A stretch of 33,942 bases of DNA from Deltaproteobacteria bacterium HGW-Deltaproteobacteria-15 (GCA_002840535.1 PHBH01000073.1:1-33942), one strand, 5' to 3'. Shown: positions 16,655 to 25,375, numbered from the stretch's first letter. The notes: generated from the letters alone by a model not told the origin. Translations and numbers: made by a program.

Positions 16655-18802
16655 CTACCCTTCTGCTGCAAAACTGGGCACCTCCTGCAGCTTGATCCAC
16701 TTGTTGAAATAGAAGGAGAAAGAGCCTGTCTTGGTCGGCGTAATCTTCCGATAGGTAACCTGCCCCTTCTCATCCACATCCTTTATGACGATGCGTTTGT
16801 CCAGCACGGCGGTCCACTTCCCCACATAGAGGAAGGTGTAGGGCTGTTCTGCCGCAATGATTTCGTGGAGCCTGTGACAGAATTCAACCTGACGCTCATG
16901 ATCGTATTCCTGCCGGATCTTGATGATCAGGTCGTCTGCTTCCGGATTGCTGAAGCCGACGAAATTGAGCTGATGCGGATTGGACTGGCTGGAGTGCCAG
17001 ATCTGATAGAGATCCGGTTCGATTCCCATCTGCCATCCGAGGACGACGGCATCGAAATCGGCTTTGTTCACACGCTCCTGAACGAATACCGACCATTCCA
17101 GGAGATCCGTTCTCACGTCGACCCCGATCTGCCTCCAGGAGTCCTGGACAATGGTCATGATGTCCTTTCGAAGATCATTGCCGCTGTTCGTGATCAGGGT
17201 GAACTGCAGTTTCTGGCCGTCCTTTTCCAGCCACCCCGAACTATTCCTCTTCCAACCTGCTTCCTCGAGCAGCTTTAGCGCGCCTGCGGGATCATAAGAA
17301 AGCGGCTTCACATCATGATTGTAGAAGTCGGTCTGTTTCACGAAGGGGCCCGTGATTTCTTCCCCCTGCCCGTAGAGCACATATTTGATGATCTTCCCCA
17401 CATCCACGGCCATGCCCAATGCCGTTCGGACCCTGCGATCCTGGAAAATCGGACGCCGCATGTTGTACCCGATGTAGGTGTAACCGAACGACAGCCCGGA
17501 GAAGTTCTGGTATCTCTCATCCTCTCTAAGACGCTTGACCTGGTGCGGTTCCACGTTGTAGGTGTCCGCGGTTCCCGAGTAGAACTCGAGTTCCTGTGTA
17601 AGGGGGTCGGGAATTACCCGGAAGTGATAGGCCCTGTAATTCGGAGGACCCTCCCAATAGTGCTCGAAACGTTCCAGGGTGATGTACTGATCCGATTTCC
17701 ACTCTCTGAAGACGAAAGGACCGCTGCCTTTAGGATTCCGGTTGAAGCTGCTCTCCCGCATGGAAAAATTTTCAGGCTCTTTACCGAGGCGAATGGCTTC
17801 CTTCTTGAGAGACTCGTTATTCAGGAGATGTTCAGGCAGAATTCCCATCCCCCACGTGCCGAAAGCGGGCGAGTAGAGCCTTTTGTAGACGATCTTCACC
17901 GTAAGCGGGTCGATAACCTCGACAGACTTCACCGGTTCGTAATCAGCGATGCGGGGGGAAAGATTCCTGGGATTCATGATCGCTTCGTAGGTAAACTTCA
18001 CGTCACCGGCGTTCAGGTCGTGACCGTCGTGAAACTTCACACCGGGTCTCAAGTGGAAAATCAGAACCGGGTTATGCTCGAATGCAGGGAATACCTCCCC
18101 GATATGTTCTTTGAGACGCTCAGGCGCAATATTTCGTGTTTCAACCGTCTCCACGAGTCGCACATATTTGTCCGGCTTGAAGGAACTGAAGTACTCTTTT
18201 CCCAGAATCCGGCTCAAGTTTTCGAAAAGCCCCTGATCCACGGTACTCAGCGTGAGCTTGATCCTTGCGGGCGCCGAAACGAGGAGCTTGAACTCCCTGC
18301 TTTTCTCTCCCTTTTGCCCTTGCTCCTTCCGAAGGACCTCATATTCAACAGGAGGCAAAACAGCGATCTCCCGGATATTCTCAAGAGAATCCTTCAAAGG
18401 AGGTTCGGCTGAGGCTGATTCTTCCTTGGCCTGGCGGAGCAATGCAGCGACTTCTTCGACGCCTGCTCTGCCGGCGCCGGGGAGATCTATATCCTCGTTC
18501 ACGGGGAAATAGGCCTCTTCGTAAATTTCCCATGATTCGGCGACCCTGCCGCGGAAGCGAAGATCTTCGTCCCTGTCGATCAAACCTTCGAACACCAGGG
18601 ATTCAATTGTACTGCTGGCTGAATCGGCAGATAAAACGGGGTTCAGAAGACTGGCATCCCCAATGGAAGTGGTGATGTATTCGTTTAGCCGATCCGGATT
18701 CCCGCGTGTCTGCTCTTCATAGGTGGGGACCCAGAAGTACGATTGAAGAAGCAGGGCCATAAGCAGAAGGGGCGCAAAGATTAGGATTCTCCGGATGGTC
18801 AT
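16655..18802 (-). CDS. oppA: Peptide ABC transporter substrate-binding protein, OppA/DppA type with insertion (715 aa)
   Basis: Periplasmic solute-binding protein of SBP_bac_5 type, anchored or exported by an N-terminal hydrophobic segment (ILIFAPLLLMALLLQSYF). Family landmarks are LNPVLSADSASSTIESLVFEGL (around 53-74), FHLRPGVKFHDG (249-260), NAGDVKFTYEAI, GSGPFVFREWKSDQ and VRTALGMAVDVGKI. Between RVAESWEI (86-93) and the FHLRPGVKF strand there are about 150 extra residues, rich in Glu and Lys; in ordinary family members these elements are about 10-15 residues apart. The length of 715 compares with roughly 500-550 normally. The start has AGAGGAA at good spacing. It is first in the operon. 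Confidence 0.93.
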   Translation of the reverse strand: MTIRRILIFAPLLLMALLLQSYFWVPTYEEQTRGNPDRLNEYITTSIGDASLLNPVLSADSASSTIESLVFEGLIDRDEDLRFRGRVAESWEIYEEAYFPVNEDIDLPGAGRAGVEEVAALLRQAKEESASAEPPLKDSLENIREIAVLPPVEYEVLRKEQGQKGEKSREFKLLVSAPARIKLTLSTVDQGLFENLSRILGKEYFSSFKPDKYVRLVETVETRNIAPERLKEHIGEVFPAFEHNPVLIFHLRPGVKFHDGHDLNAGDVKFTYEAIMNPRNLSPRIADYEPVKSVEVIDPLTVKIVYKRLYSPAFGTWGMGILPEHLLNNESLKKEAIRLGKEPENFSMRESSFNRNPKGSGPFVFREWKSDQYITLERFEHYWEGPPNYRAYHFRVIPDPLTQELEFYSGTADTYNVEPHQVKRLREDERYQNFSGLSFGYTYIGYNMRRPIFQDRRVRTALGMAVDVGKIIKYVLYGQGEEITGPFVKQTDFYNHDVKPLSYDPAGALKLLEEAGWKRNSSGWLEKDGQKLQFTLITNSGNDLRKDIMTIVQDSWRQIGVDVRTDLLEWSVFVQERVNKADFDAVVLGWQMGIEPDLYQIWHSSQSNPHQLNFVGFSNPEADDLIIKIRQEYDHERQVEFCHRLHEIIAAEQPYTFLYVGKWTAVLDKRIVIKDVDEKGQVTYRKITPTKTGSFSFYFNKWIKLQEVPSFAAEG

Positions 18803-18837
18803 TTGCTGAATTTCCTCTATTCACAGATCAAGTCCTT

Positions 18838-18865
18838 AGTTTAACAAAGAAATGAAGGGATGCAA
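18838..18865 (-). promoter_or_regulatory. Weak candidate promoter for the opp operon
   Basis: On the minus strand TTGCAT (18865-18860) is followed after 16 bases by TAAACT (18843-18838), about 35 bases before the oppA start. The matches to the sigma70 consensus are 3 and 4 of 6. Confidence 0.3.
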
Positions 18866-18891
18866 TAAGTTATGTACTGTAAGAGTCGAAT

Positions 18892-19079
18892 ACAGGAGTC
18901 AGGAGACAGAAGCCAGAGGGCAGAAGACAGAAGACAGGAGGCAGAAGGCAGGAATTTGAAAAGATAAGAGATAGAGTAAGTAGCCCCCGCGAAACGGCAC
19001 ACAGGAGCTACATACGGATATCTCTCCAGTCACTCCTGAATCCTGCATCTTGCATCCTGCAGCCTTTCCTGTATCCTGT
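18892..19079. repeat. Inverted heptad arrays, CAGRRGN and its inverse ATCCTGN
   Basis: The left arm (18894-18955) has about eight CAGRRGN units. The right arm (19026-19079) has ATCCTGN/ATCTTGN units, whose inverse is CAGGATN. It occupies the divergent region between oppA and the queuosine salvage gene and ends six bases before the latter's ATG. Confidence 0.8.
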
Positions 19080-19084
19080 CGCAG

Positions 19085-20047
19085 ATGAATGAGGTGCTCG
19101 AAACATCGGAATGGGTTGCCCGAAGAAGCCTCCACGTGAGGATAGACGAGGAGGCTTTGATCCGCTTCTGCAGGGAGCTGATCAGGAATGATCCACCGAT
19201 CCCGCCATGGGAGGACGGGATTCATTTCTTCGATGGGGGAATCAAGACGGTCGCCTACTTCCTTGTGCTGGACACGCTCAACTTCTGCTTTTGGCCTCTT
19301 CCAGGCAGGCCCAGATGGGAAATCACGGTGGATTCGGAGCCTTTCTCCGGTTACTACGGACTGGCTGCCTGCCTGAAGAGGGCCGCCCATTCAGGGACTC
19401 CACTCGACAGTGCCGAGTATCTTGCATCGATGAATCTCGGGGAGTTGGAGAAGGTTCTTGAGGGACAAGGAGAACTGCAGCTCATGGGAGATCGTCTCCG
19501 CAGCCTGCAGGAGCTTGGCCGACTGCTCCTTGGCAGCTTTGGGGGTGAAGCCTGGAAGCTGGTCGATGCTGCCGGAGGATCTGCTCTCGAACTGGCCCGT
19601 CTGCTCGCCCGGAACCTGCAATCTTTCAAAGACGAGGCTGTCTACCAGGGGAAAAAAGTCTTTTTCTATAAGCGCGCCCAGATCCTTGCAGCCGATCTGT
19701 TCGGCGGTTTCCAGGGAAAAAAGTGGGGCGGCTTCTCCGATATGGAACTGCTCACCGCGTTCCCGGACTACAAGCTGCCCCAGGTTCTTCGACACCTCGG
19801 TATTTTCCGGTACACCGAGGAGCTTGCCCGAAAGATCGACTCCATGAGCCTGATCCCCGCAGGTTCACCCGAAGAAATCGAGATCCGTGCCAATACGGTC
19901 TGGGCGGTCGAGTTGCTCCGGGAAGAACTGAGCCGCTCGGGAAAGAAACGGCGCGCTTATGAGATCGACTGGATTCTCTGGAACCTGGGTCAGGACGATG
20001 CTTTCCGCGACAAGCCCTATCATAGGACTGTGACGATCTTCTATTAG
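19085..20047 (+). CDS. Queuosine salvage protein, Qng1/DUF2419 family (320 aa)
   Basis: This matches the DUF2419 family, shown in recent work to be queuosine 5'-phosphate N-ribohydrolase, which frees queuine so it can be put back into tRNA. Visible motifs are LNFCFWPL (65-72), FKDEAVYQGK (181-190), FYKRAQILAADL (194-205), TAFPDYKLPQ (224-233), EEIEIRANTVWAVE (263-276), DWILWNLG (295-302) and the C-terminal PYHRTVTIFY (311-320). The length is normal. The ATG at 19085 directly abuts a repeat array and has no convincing ribosome binding site, so the start may be wrong by a few codons. It is divergent from oppA. No tgt or queuine transporter gene is seen in the window. Confidence 0.93.
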   Translation: MNEVLETSEWVARRSLHVRIDEEALIRFCRELIRNDPPIPPWEDGIHFFDGGIKTVAYFLVLDTLNFCFWPLPGRPRWEITVDSEPFSGYYGLAACLKRAAHSGTPLDSAEYLASMNLGELEKVLEGQGELQLMGDRLRSLQELGRLLLGSFGGEAWKLVDAAGGSALELARLLARNLQSFKDEAVYQGKKVFFYKRAQILAADLFGGFQGKKWGGFSDMELLTAFPDYKLPQVLRHLGIFRYTEELARKIDSMSLIPAGSPEEIEIRANTVWAVELLREELSRSGKKRRAYEIDWILWNLGQDDAFRDKPYHRTVTIFY

Positions 20048-20107
20048 AGGATCTCTCGTTCTTACCGAGAAGGACACGAAGGACACAAAGAGGTTACATA
20101 CAAGATG

Positions 20108-20212
20108 AGCAGGATGGGTAGCGAAGCGAAACCCATAGACTCGGGGCATCAGAGAGGCTGATACAAACCTCAAACCGATGGGTTTCGCTTCGCTCTACCC
20201 ATCCTACCCTGC
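20108..20212. repeat. REP-like palindromic element, copy 1
   Basis: The arms AGGATGGGT-AGCGAAGCG (20111-20129) and the inverse CGCTTCGCTCTACCCATCCT (20186-20205) surround a core containing CAAACCTCAAACCGATGG. It is the same element as at 25376-25474. It lies between two convergent genes and could form a strong hairpin in either transcript. The GAAGCGAAACCCAT motif belongs to a repeat family found in many proteobacteria. Confidence 0.85.
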
Positions 20213-20295
20213 TTCGGTAGACAGGTTGCTCTACCCTTCTAGTCTGCTAGCAGGTCACAGAAGACGCAACCCACTACCCGCCACTATCCCCCAAC

Positions 20296-21486
20296 TCAAC
20301 TAACCTTCTTATACACCGCATCCGCAGCTTCTATCGCCCCATTCTTGATCTTGGCACCTTCCGCCTTCAAGATGCTCTGCATGGCGGCAAGAAAAATGAA
20401 GACGTTTCTCTTCGTTGAGGAATGACCCATAAGACCGACACGCCATATCTTGCCTGCAAGCGCCCCCAGACCGCCGCCGATCTCAATGCCGAATTCTTCC
20501 AGAAGGGCCTTTCGCACCTTCAGATCGTCCACCCCTTCCGGGATCGTGATCGCATTCAGGGTAGGCAGCCTCTCAGCCTCGGGAACAAGCATTTTGAGAC
20601 CCATGGCCTCCACGCCTGCGACAAGAGCGCGATGGTTGAGTTTGTGTCTTGCGAAACGGGGCTCCAACCCTTCGTCGGCGATGATGCGTAAAGACTCTCT
20701 TAAAGCGTAAACCATGTTGATGGGTGCGGTATGATGATACTTTCTCGCAGGTCCCCAATAGTTTTCAACCAAGCTCATGTCGAGATACCAGCTCAGCACG
20801 GGTGTTTTTCGGCCTCTAAGTACTTTCATGGCCTTGTCATTGAAAGAGATGGGGGCCAGGCCGGGAGGGCAGGAGATGCACTTCTGGGTGCCGCTGTAGG
20901 CAACGTCGATCCCCTCCCTGTCCAATGCGATGTCCATTCCTCCGAGGGAGGTGACCATGTCCACCATGAAAAGGGCCCCGGCTTCTCTGGCAATGGCGCT
21001 CAAGTCCTGCAGGGGCTGGAGGACGCCCGTTGAGGTCTCTCCATGGACAACGGCAAGGAGTTTCGGGCCCCTTCCCTTCACCGCCTTCCGCACCGCCTCC
21101 GGGTCCGTAGACTTGCCCCACTGCTGGTCGACACGAATGAGCTTTCCACCAATCCGTTCAACCATCTCGCACATTCTTGCGCCGAATGCGCCGTGAACAC
21201 AGATGACCGCTTCGTCTCCGGGTTCGAGCATGTTGACAAGGCATGCCTCCATACCTGCGGTTCCGGTCCCCGGGACAGAGATCGTAAGCGCGTTCTCTGT
21301 TTGAAACAGGAATCTGAGGAGGTGCTGGGTCTCATCCATGGTGGCAAGAAAATAGGGATCCAGATGCCCCACGCAAGGAGCGGCCATGGACTGGAGGACA
21401 CGCGGGGGGACTTCACTCGGTCCCGGCCCCAACAGAATTCTTTGTGCAGGATTGATGTAGCGAAACTCATTGACGTTCAAGACCAT
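20296..21486 (-). CDS. Class V PLP aminotransferase, alanine/serine-glyoxylate type (396 aa)
   Basis: A complete fold-type I enzyme of the alanine-glyoxylate aminotransferase family. It has LLGPGPSEVPPRVLQSM near the N-terminus, VPGTGTAGMEACLVNML, GETSTGVLQPL, VDMVTSLGGMDIALD and the PLP-binding lysine in YSGTQKCISCPPGL. It ends with IGGGLGALAGKIWRVGLMGHSS. The start at 21486 is chosen because AAGGAGG lies five bases upstream of that ATG; an open frame extends further. Likely reactions are alanine or serine with glyoxylate, or the pyruvate-aminating direction; substrate is not decided by sequence. A family relative uses aspartate 2,4-type substrates, so specificity is open. It lies beside, but is probably separate from, the lipoate cluster. 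Confidence 0.93.
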   Translation of the reverse strand: MVLNVNEFRYINPAQRILLGPGPSEVPPRVLQSMAAPCVGHLDPYFLATMDETQHLLRFLFQTENALTISVPGTGTAGMEACLVNMLEPGDEAVICVHGAFGARMCEMVERIGGKLIRVDQQWGKSTDPEAVRKAVKGRGPKLLAVVHGETSTGVLQPLQDLSAIAREAGALFMVDMVTSLGGMDIALDREGIDVAYSGTQKCISCPPGLAPISFNDKAMKVLRGRKTPVLSWYLDMSLVENYWGPARKYHHTAPINMVYALRESLRIIADEGLEPRFARHKLNHRALVAGVEAMGLKMLVPEAERLPTLNAITIPEGVDDLKVRKALLEEFGIEIGGGLGALAGKIWRVGLMGHSSTKRNVFIFLAAMQSILKAEGAKIKNGAIEAADAVYKKVS

Positions 21487-21644
21487 TGCAGCCTCCTTCT
21501 TACAAATCGGAAAAGTATTCGGGCATCGAGCCCTGTTCAAGATCTATGTACAAAAACTAAGCGGTTTTCTCGATTCCCGCTTTTTGATGGAAATAGGGGA
21601 GTATACCTCCGCCCCAAGGAATTGGTCAATTGGAAAGGATCCAA

Positions 21645-21716
21645 GTTACAGGATGCAGGATACAAGATGCAGGATGCAAGATCTCTCTTCTTTACGCATC
21701 CTGGACCTTGGACCCT
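21645..21716. repeat. Inverted heptad arrays, CAGGATN / ATCCTGN, at the end of a radical-SAM gene
   Basis: The left arm (21647-21684) has ACAGGAT, GCAGGAT, ACAAGAT, GCAGGAT units. The right arm (21696-21716) has the inverse. The right arm lies inside the 3' end of the radical-SAM gene and encodes its last residues (AGSKVQDA). Confidence 0.8.
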
Positions 21717-22792
21717 GCGTCTGCTTTTTTCAAACCCAGCTGTCGCCGGATGCGTTTGAGGTCATTTCCATCGGGGGGAAATGGGAAATTCCTGATGCCC
21801 GGGCCTGGCCTTGAATTGGCATAGGGCCTGTTGCATGCAACCTGTCCGTCATAACCGGCGCACCCGCTCGTGCGAAAAGGCTCGCCAGAATCGATTATCC
21901 TTTCCAGTTCCTCCGGGGGCAAGCCGAAATCCCGTATACGGCCATCCGAGTCGAAATCGAACTCTGAAACCGCGCTGATAGACTCGTCCAGGAGAAAACG
22001 AGCAAGCTGAATCCGTCGATACTGGGCTATGGGAGGGGAGCGATGATCCGCCATTTCAGACTCCGCCTCCGGGAAAAAGGAAAAGAGATGAGTCCTTCCC
22101 CCCATTCTCCTCACCCGCTCGATTGCCTGGCACATCTCCTTTTCGGTCTCACCCATGCCTACCATGAAATGAGCCCCTGCGTTTCCTTCTCCGAAAACGC
22201 TCAGGGCTTCGGAGAGAGCCTGCCAGTAACGTTCCCATTTGTGGGGGCCCCCGGTCCCCGAACCCCGGAACCGATCAAAGAGAACAGCGGTCGCAAGATC
22301 GATAGCCACACCGATCTTGTCGGCCCCAGCCTTTCTGAATTCAACAAAATCCTCCCGGCTCAAAACGGTGGGAGCAACCAGCAGGGAAACAGGAACATCG
22401 AAAGCCGATCTCAACCGTGCGCATATTTCCCGGGTATCTCCCACCGCCCTTTTCCTGGTGACCATGGAGATGCAGACTCTCTTCACCCTGTCGGTGCGCC
22501 TGGATATCCTCTCCGCCACCTCGTCCATCGAATATGTCGGCCAGGTGACTCTGATGAAGCTCTTCCCGCTGTAAGTGCCGGGACGCTTTCTGGAGAGGCC
22601 GCAATACGCGCACCTTGCCGCACACCCTTCCGGATAAGTCAGGAGCAGGTTAATGCAAAAAAGCCGTGCATCTCGATAGAAAAGCCCCTGTTTGAAGCCG
22701 AGTGTCATGGCCGCAGCCAGGCTCATACGGACGTAGTCGGGGCTTTCCAAGACGGGCTCCGTTCTCTCCAGTGCCTGTTCTTCTGAAAGCAT
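21692..22792 (-). CDS. Radical-SAM protein, candidate LipS-type lipoyl synthase subunit (366 aa)
   Basis: The radical-SAM 4Fe-4S motif is CAARCAYC (Cys57, 61, 64). It has a TIM-barrel-like body (VCISMVTRKRA, DKIGVAIDLAT, GAHFMVGMGETEKEM) and a C-terminal Cys pair in SGCAGYDGQVACNRPY that may bind a second cluster. The start has GGGGAG seven bases upstream. With the second radical-SAM gene, a GGR-family flavoprotein and an LplA-LplB-DUF116 fusion, it fits the LipS1/LipS2 pathway, in which two radical-SAM enzymes insert the two sulfurs into octanoyl groups. I cannot tell LipS1 from LipS2 by eye. Alternative: another biotin-synthase-like radical-SAM enzyme. The last eight residues are repeat-derived. 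Confidence 0.75.
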   Translation of the reverse strand: MLSEEQALERTEPVLESPDYVRMSLAAAMTLGFKQGLFYRDARLFCINLLLTYPEGCAARCAYCGLSRKRPGTYSGKSFIRVTWPTYSMDEVAERISRRTDRVKRVCISMVTRKRAVGDTREICARLRSAFDVPVSLLVAPTVLSREDFVEFRKAGADKIGVAIDLATAVLFDRFRGSGTGGPHKWERYWQALSEALSVFGEGNAGAHFMVGMGETEKEMCQAIERVRRMGGRTHLFSFFPEAESEMADHRSPPIAQYRRIQLARFLLDESISAVSEFDFDSDGRIRDFGLPPEELERIIDSGEPFRTSGCAGYDGQVACNRPYANSRPGPGIRNFPFPPDGNDLKRIRRQLGLKKADAGSKVQDA

Positions 22793-22805
22793 GATTCACT
22801 CCCCA

Positions 22806-23099
22806 AGATCCAGGATGCAGGTTACAAGATGCAGGATGAAAAACAAAAGGACTCCTTCGTGCTCTGCGTGAGCTTCATGGTTTATTATTCACATTCTCTG
22901 ACGAGGAAAGGTCTCACCACGAAGATCTGCAACTTGCACTCTATTTCTTCTATCCTGCATCCTGGATCTTGGATCTTACATCTTGGATCTGGCATCTTGT
23001 ATCGCTTTTATCCTGCATCCTGGATCTTGGATCTTACATCTTGGATCTGGCATCTTGTATCGCTTTTATCCTGCATCCCGCATCCTGAATCCTGCATCG
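22806..23099. repeat. Large inverted heptad arrays, CARGATN / ATCCTGN, between the two radical-SAM genes
   Basis: The left arm (22808-22838) has CAGGATG, CAGGTTA, CAAGATG, CAGGATG. The right arm (22949-23099) has about 19 ATCYTGN-type units. The 110 bases between the arms hold no gene I can recognise. This is the longest array in the window. Confidence 0.85.
22951..23078. repeat. 58-bp tandem repeat inside the heptad array
   Basis: A 58-base unit beginning TATCCTGCATCCTGG and ending GTATCGCTTT occurs at 22951-23008 and again, identical as far as I can see, at 23009-23066. A third partial unit starts at 23067. Each unit is itself made of ATCCTGN/ATCTTGN heptads. Confidence 0.9.
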
Positions 23100-23104
23100 T
23101 TCTC

Positions 23105-24115
23105 TTACCATTCCGGCTCCGACATATCCAGCGACACGGAACAGCAGGTCCGCTGATATCGCACTTCCAGGCCGTACTCCCTGGCACGCCGGATCACTTC
23201 CTCGGAAGGGAGAGCCATGCGATTGACCCCTGCTTCGAGGGCAAGGAGTTCCATGCGGGTGTTCCCGCGCTCCCTTGCGCACCCCAGGCTGACGATAACC
23301 CCGGGCATGCGGAACCTGATGGCGGCGATCACCTCCGCGACCTCTACCGCTTTGACTTTTCTGACGTACTTGGGCGCATGCCTGCCTTGCATGAGAGAAA
23401 CGACCACCACCTGTTCCACGTCGAAACGGGAGATCATCTCGACCGCGGCCATCTCTCCCTTGATTTCTCCGTAGTAGAGCCCGCAGACGATGTGTGGAAT
23501 CACCGGAAGACGGGCCTTGTGAAAAGCCTCCAGCGTGGCTGCTATCCGGGAGACGCCGAAAGGAACATGGCAGACGGCCTGGTATGTCTCGTCATCGCCG
23601 ACCACGTCGATCAGGGCCTGGTCCACTCCTGCCTCTTTCAGACGCACGGCAGTCTCTTCGTCCACCAGGCCCGAGTGGATGGAGATGAATAACGCGGTCC
23701 GCTTCTTGATCTTTGCAATCGCAGGGATAAAAGAGTCCCATGGGAGCCGACCTTCGGAATCGCTTCCACCGCTCAAGAGAACGCCTTTCACCCCTTTCTC
23801 CGACATCCGAGCACATTCCCCCAAGAGCCTTTCAGGAGTCATGGCCGGGATCATGTCGGTCAGGAGACTCCCCTTGCAGTGGTCGCACTGGAGGTCGCAC
23901 TTCTCTCCGGTAAGGGATAAACAGGGGTAGCTCCCGCAGATGCCGTTCAACTTGAACATGCCGGGGAGATAGAAAATAATCTTTTTTCCCTTTTCTCGCC
24001 AGGAGATCTCGCGGGCGCGACTCAGGATCGAGGACCTCAGGCCCGAGGAACGAGGTTCGAGGCTCGAGGGATCTTCTGACTTGTACATCTTTCCTTGATC
24101 TTTTTTTATCCTCAT
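23105..24115 (-). CDS. Second radical-SAM protein, candidate LipS-type lipoyl synthase subunit (336 aa)
   Basis: The radical-SAM motif is CDLQCDHC (Cys73, 77, 80), preceded by Cys60 and Cys65 in GICGSYPCLSLTGE. It continues with LLSGGSDSEG (the GGE-like SAM motif) and VVVVSLMQGRHA. A Cys pair (RTCCSVS) near the end may bind a second cluster. Conserved homology appears to start around AREISWREKGKKIIFYLPGMF. The first ~30 residues (SSLEPRSSGLRSS) are translated CGAGGNN array. ATGs at 24115 and 24088 are both possible; the second has AAGGAAAG just upstream. The start follows the flavoprotein stop by 17 bases, so the two are cotranscribed. Confidence 0.75.
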   Translation of the reverse strand: MRIKKDQGKMYKSEDPSSLEPRSSGLRSSILSRAREISWREKGKKIIFYLPGMFKLNGICGSYPCLSLTGEKCDLQCDHCKGSLLTDMIPAMTPERLLGECARMSEKGVKGVLLSGGSDSEGRLPWDSFIPAIAKIKKRTALFISIHSGLVDEETAVRLKEAGVDQALIDVVGDDETYQAVCHVPFGVSRIAATLEAFHKARLPVIPHIVCGLYYGEIKGEMAAVEMISRFDVEQVVVVSLMQGRHAPKYVRKVKAVEVAEVIAAIRFRMPGVIVSLGCARERGNTRMELLALEAGVNRMALPSEEVIRRAREYGLEVRYQRTCCSVSLDMSEPEW

Positions 24116-24140
24116 TCCTCGCTCCTCGTTCCTCAGTCCT
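24012..24140. repeat. Inverted CGAGGNN heptad arrays at the start of the second radical-SAM gene
   Basis: The left arm (24025-24069) carries CGAGGAC, CGAGGAA, CGAGGTT, CGAGGCT, CGAGGGA. The right arm (24112-24138) carries the inverse (CCTCATT, CCTCGCT, CCTCGTT, CCTCAGT). The left arm is coding; the right arm covers the flavoprotein stop and the next ribosome binding site. Confidence 0.8.
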
Positions 24141-25209
24141 TATAATACTCCCTGAACGCCACCCAGCATTTCTTGATGACCTGATCGAGTCTCTCCCACT
24201 CCTTATCCAGGAGCAGCCTCCGTTGAAAGCCCCTTTCGTGGGTCTCTCCAAAAAAATCTTTCCATTCTTCTTCATATCCCGCTAGAAGGCTCAGGTCGTT
24301 TTCACGAACCGCAGTCGCCGCCCATTTCCCGGCCATTTTGCCGCCCACCACCGCCTGGAACACCCCTGCGCCGGTGATCGGGTGGGTTTGCCCGGCGGCA
24401 TCCCCAGCGAGCAGAAGTCGTCCCTTCACAACAGTTCTCGGGGGCTCCGACGGAACCCATCCGGCTGTTCGGCTTACAGGCGCGTTGTGGATTTTCCCCT
24501 CTCTCGTCAAACGCTCCAGGAAACCGCCTATGGCAGTGCGCAGGATGTTCGGATTGCACAGATCCTTCCTGATTCCCAGCCCCACGTTCGCCTCTCCCCC
24601 TTTGGGGAACAGCCAGCCATACCCGCCGCAAAAATCCTTGTCAAAATACACCTCTGTATGTTCCAGCGGATGGACTAGGGGAACCACTGCCTGCACTGCG
24701 GCGATAAGATGGGTGTTGACGGACTCCATCCACTTGCCCACCCGGGTATGAGGACCGTCGGCGCCGATGACCACCTTGGCTTCGACCTCGAAAAAATCGC
24801 CTCCCCTTCGCCTGAGCAGAAGCCTCTGACCTTCAAGTGAGACTGCAGCCGTTCCGAGCAGAAGTTCCGCCCCTGCATCCTGAGCCGAGATGCAGAGCGC
24901 CTGGTCAAAGAGGTCTCGCCTGATCATCAGACCCGGGGTCAAGGTCGTCTTCTCTGTCCCGTCGGGTAAGATGGTCTTCATCCCCCTGACCCGTTGCACC
25001 ACGAACCGGTGGCCGACGTTGAGCTCGCCCAGGAGGGGAGCAGGAATATATTCAGCACATCTCACCGGGATGCCCACCAGGGGCTTTCGCTCGACGATAA
25101 GAACCCGCACCCCCAATGAAGCGGCGCTTTGGGCGGCCGACGCGCCTGCCGGGCCAGCGCCAACCACCACGATGTCGTATTTCTTTTTCAACACCCCTGC
25201 TCCGGTCAT
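24133..25209 (-). CDS. Geranylgeranyl-reductase-family FAD oxidoreductase, candidate LipT (358 aa)
   Basis: An N-terminal FAD-binding Rossmann motif, VVVGAGPAGASAA (15-27), is followed by the acidic ribose-binding end VLIVERK, then the GGR-family marks PVRCAEYIP, VVIGADGPHTRVG and GDAAGQTHPITGAGVFQAV. There is no membrane anchor. Proteins of this group reduce prenyl chains in archaea. In the alternative lipoate pathway a related flavoprotein, LipT, is encoded between or beside the LipS genes and is thought to supply electrons. The neighbourhood favours LipT here; no prenyl or archaeal lipid genes are nearby. The start could also be the GTG or TTG five to six codons in, after GGAGCAGG. Confidence 0.8.
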   Translation of the reverse strand: MTGAGVLKKKYDIVVVGAGPAGASAAQSAASLGVRVLIVERKPLVGIPVRCAEYIPAPLLGELNVGHRFVVQRVRGMKTILPDGTEKTTLTPGLMIRRDLFDQALCISAQDAGAELLLGTAAVSLEGQRLLLRRRGGDFFEVEAKVVIGADGPHTRVGKWMESVNTHLIAAVQAVVPLVHPLEHTEVYFDKDFCGGYGWLFPKGGEANVGLGIRKDLCNPNILRTAIGGFLERLTREGKIHNAPVSRTAGWVPSEPPRTVVKGRLLLAGDAAGQTHPITGAGVFQAVVGGKMAGKWAATAVRENDLSLLAGYEEEWKDFFGETHERGFQRRLLLDKEWERLDQVIKKCWVAFREYYKD

Positions 25210-25375
25210 TATCGCGCTCTGCAGGTGCGAGCTCCGGCAGAGTCATCCTCGTAGTTGCATAAGAAAAAGGGCAACGGCATTTCCGCAAATGCGGAGGCCG
25301 CGTGGCTCATAGAGAAATTTGTTAGAAAGTACTCCCGAAAATTGCGCATCTCGATCGCACTGCCGATGAATTCCT

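Noticed and set aside
17315..18412. Plus-strand ORF of 365 aa opposite oppA
   Set aside because: Antisense to oppA; no ribosome binding site and no family motif.
19085..20047. Functional link between queuosine salvage and the opp importer (for example nucleoside uptake)
   Set aside because: The genes are divergent with a repeat array between them, and the Opp proteins look peptide-type; adjacency alone is too weak.
22949..23099. Possible CRISPR array
   Set aside because: Units are 7 bases with no unique spacers, and no cas genes are present; it is a short-period array with a 58-bp duplication.
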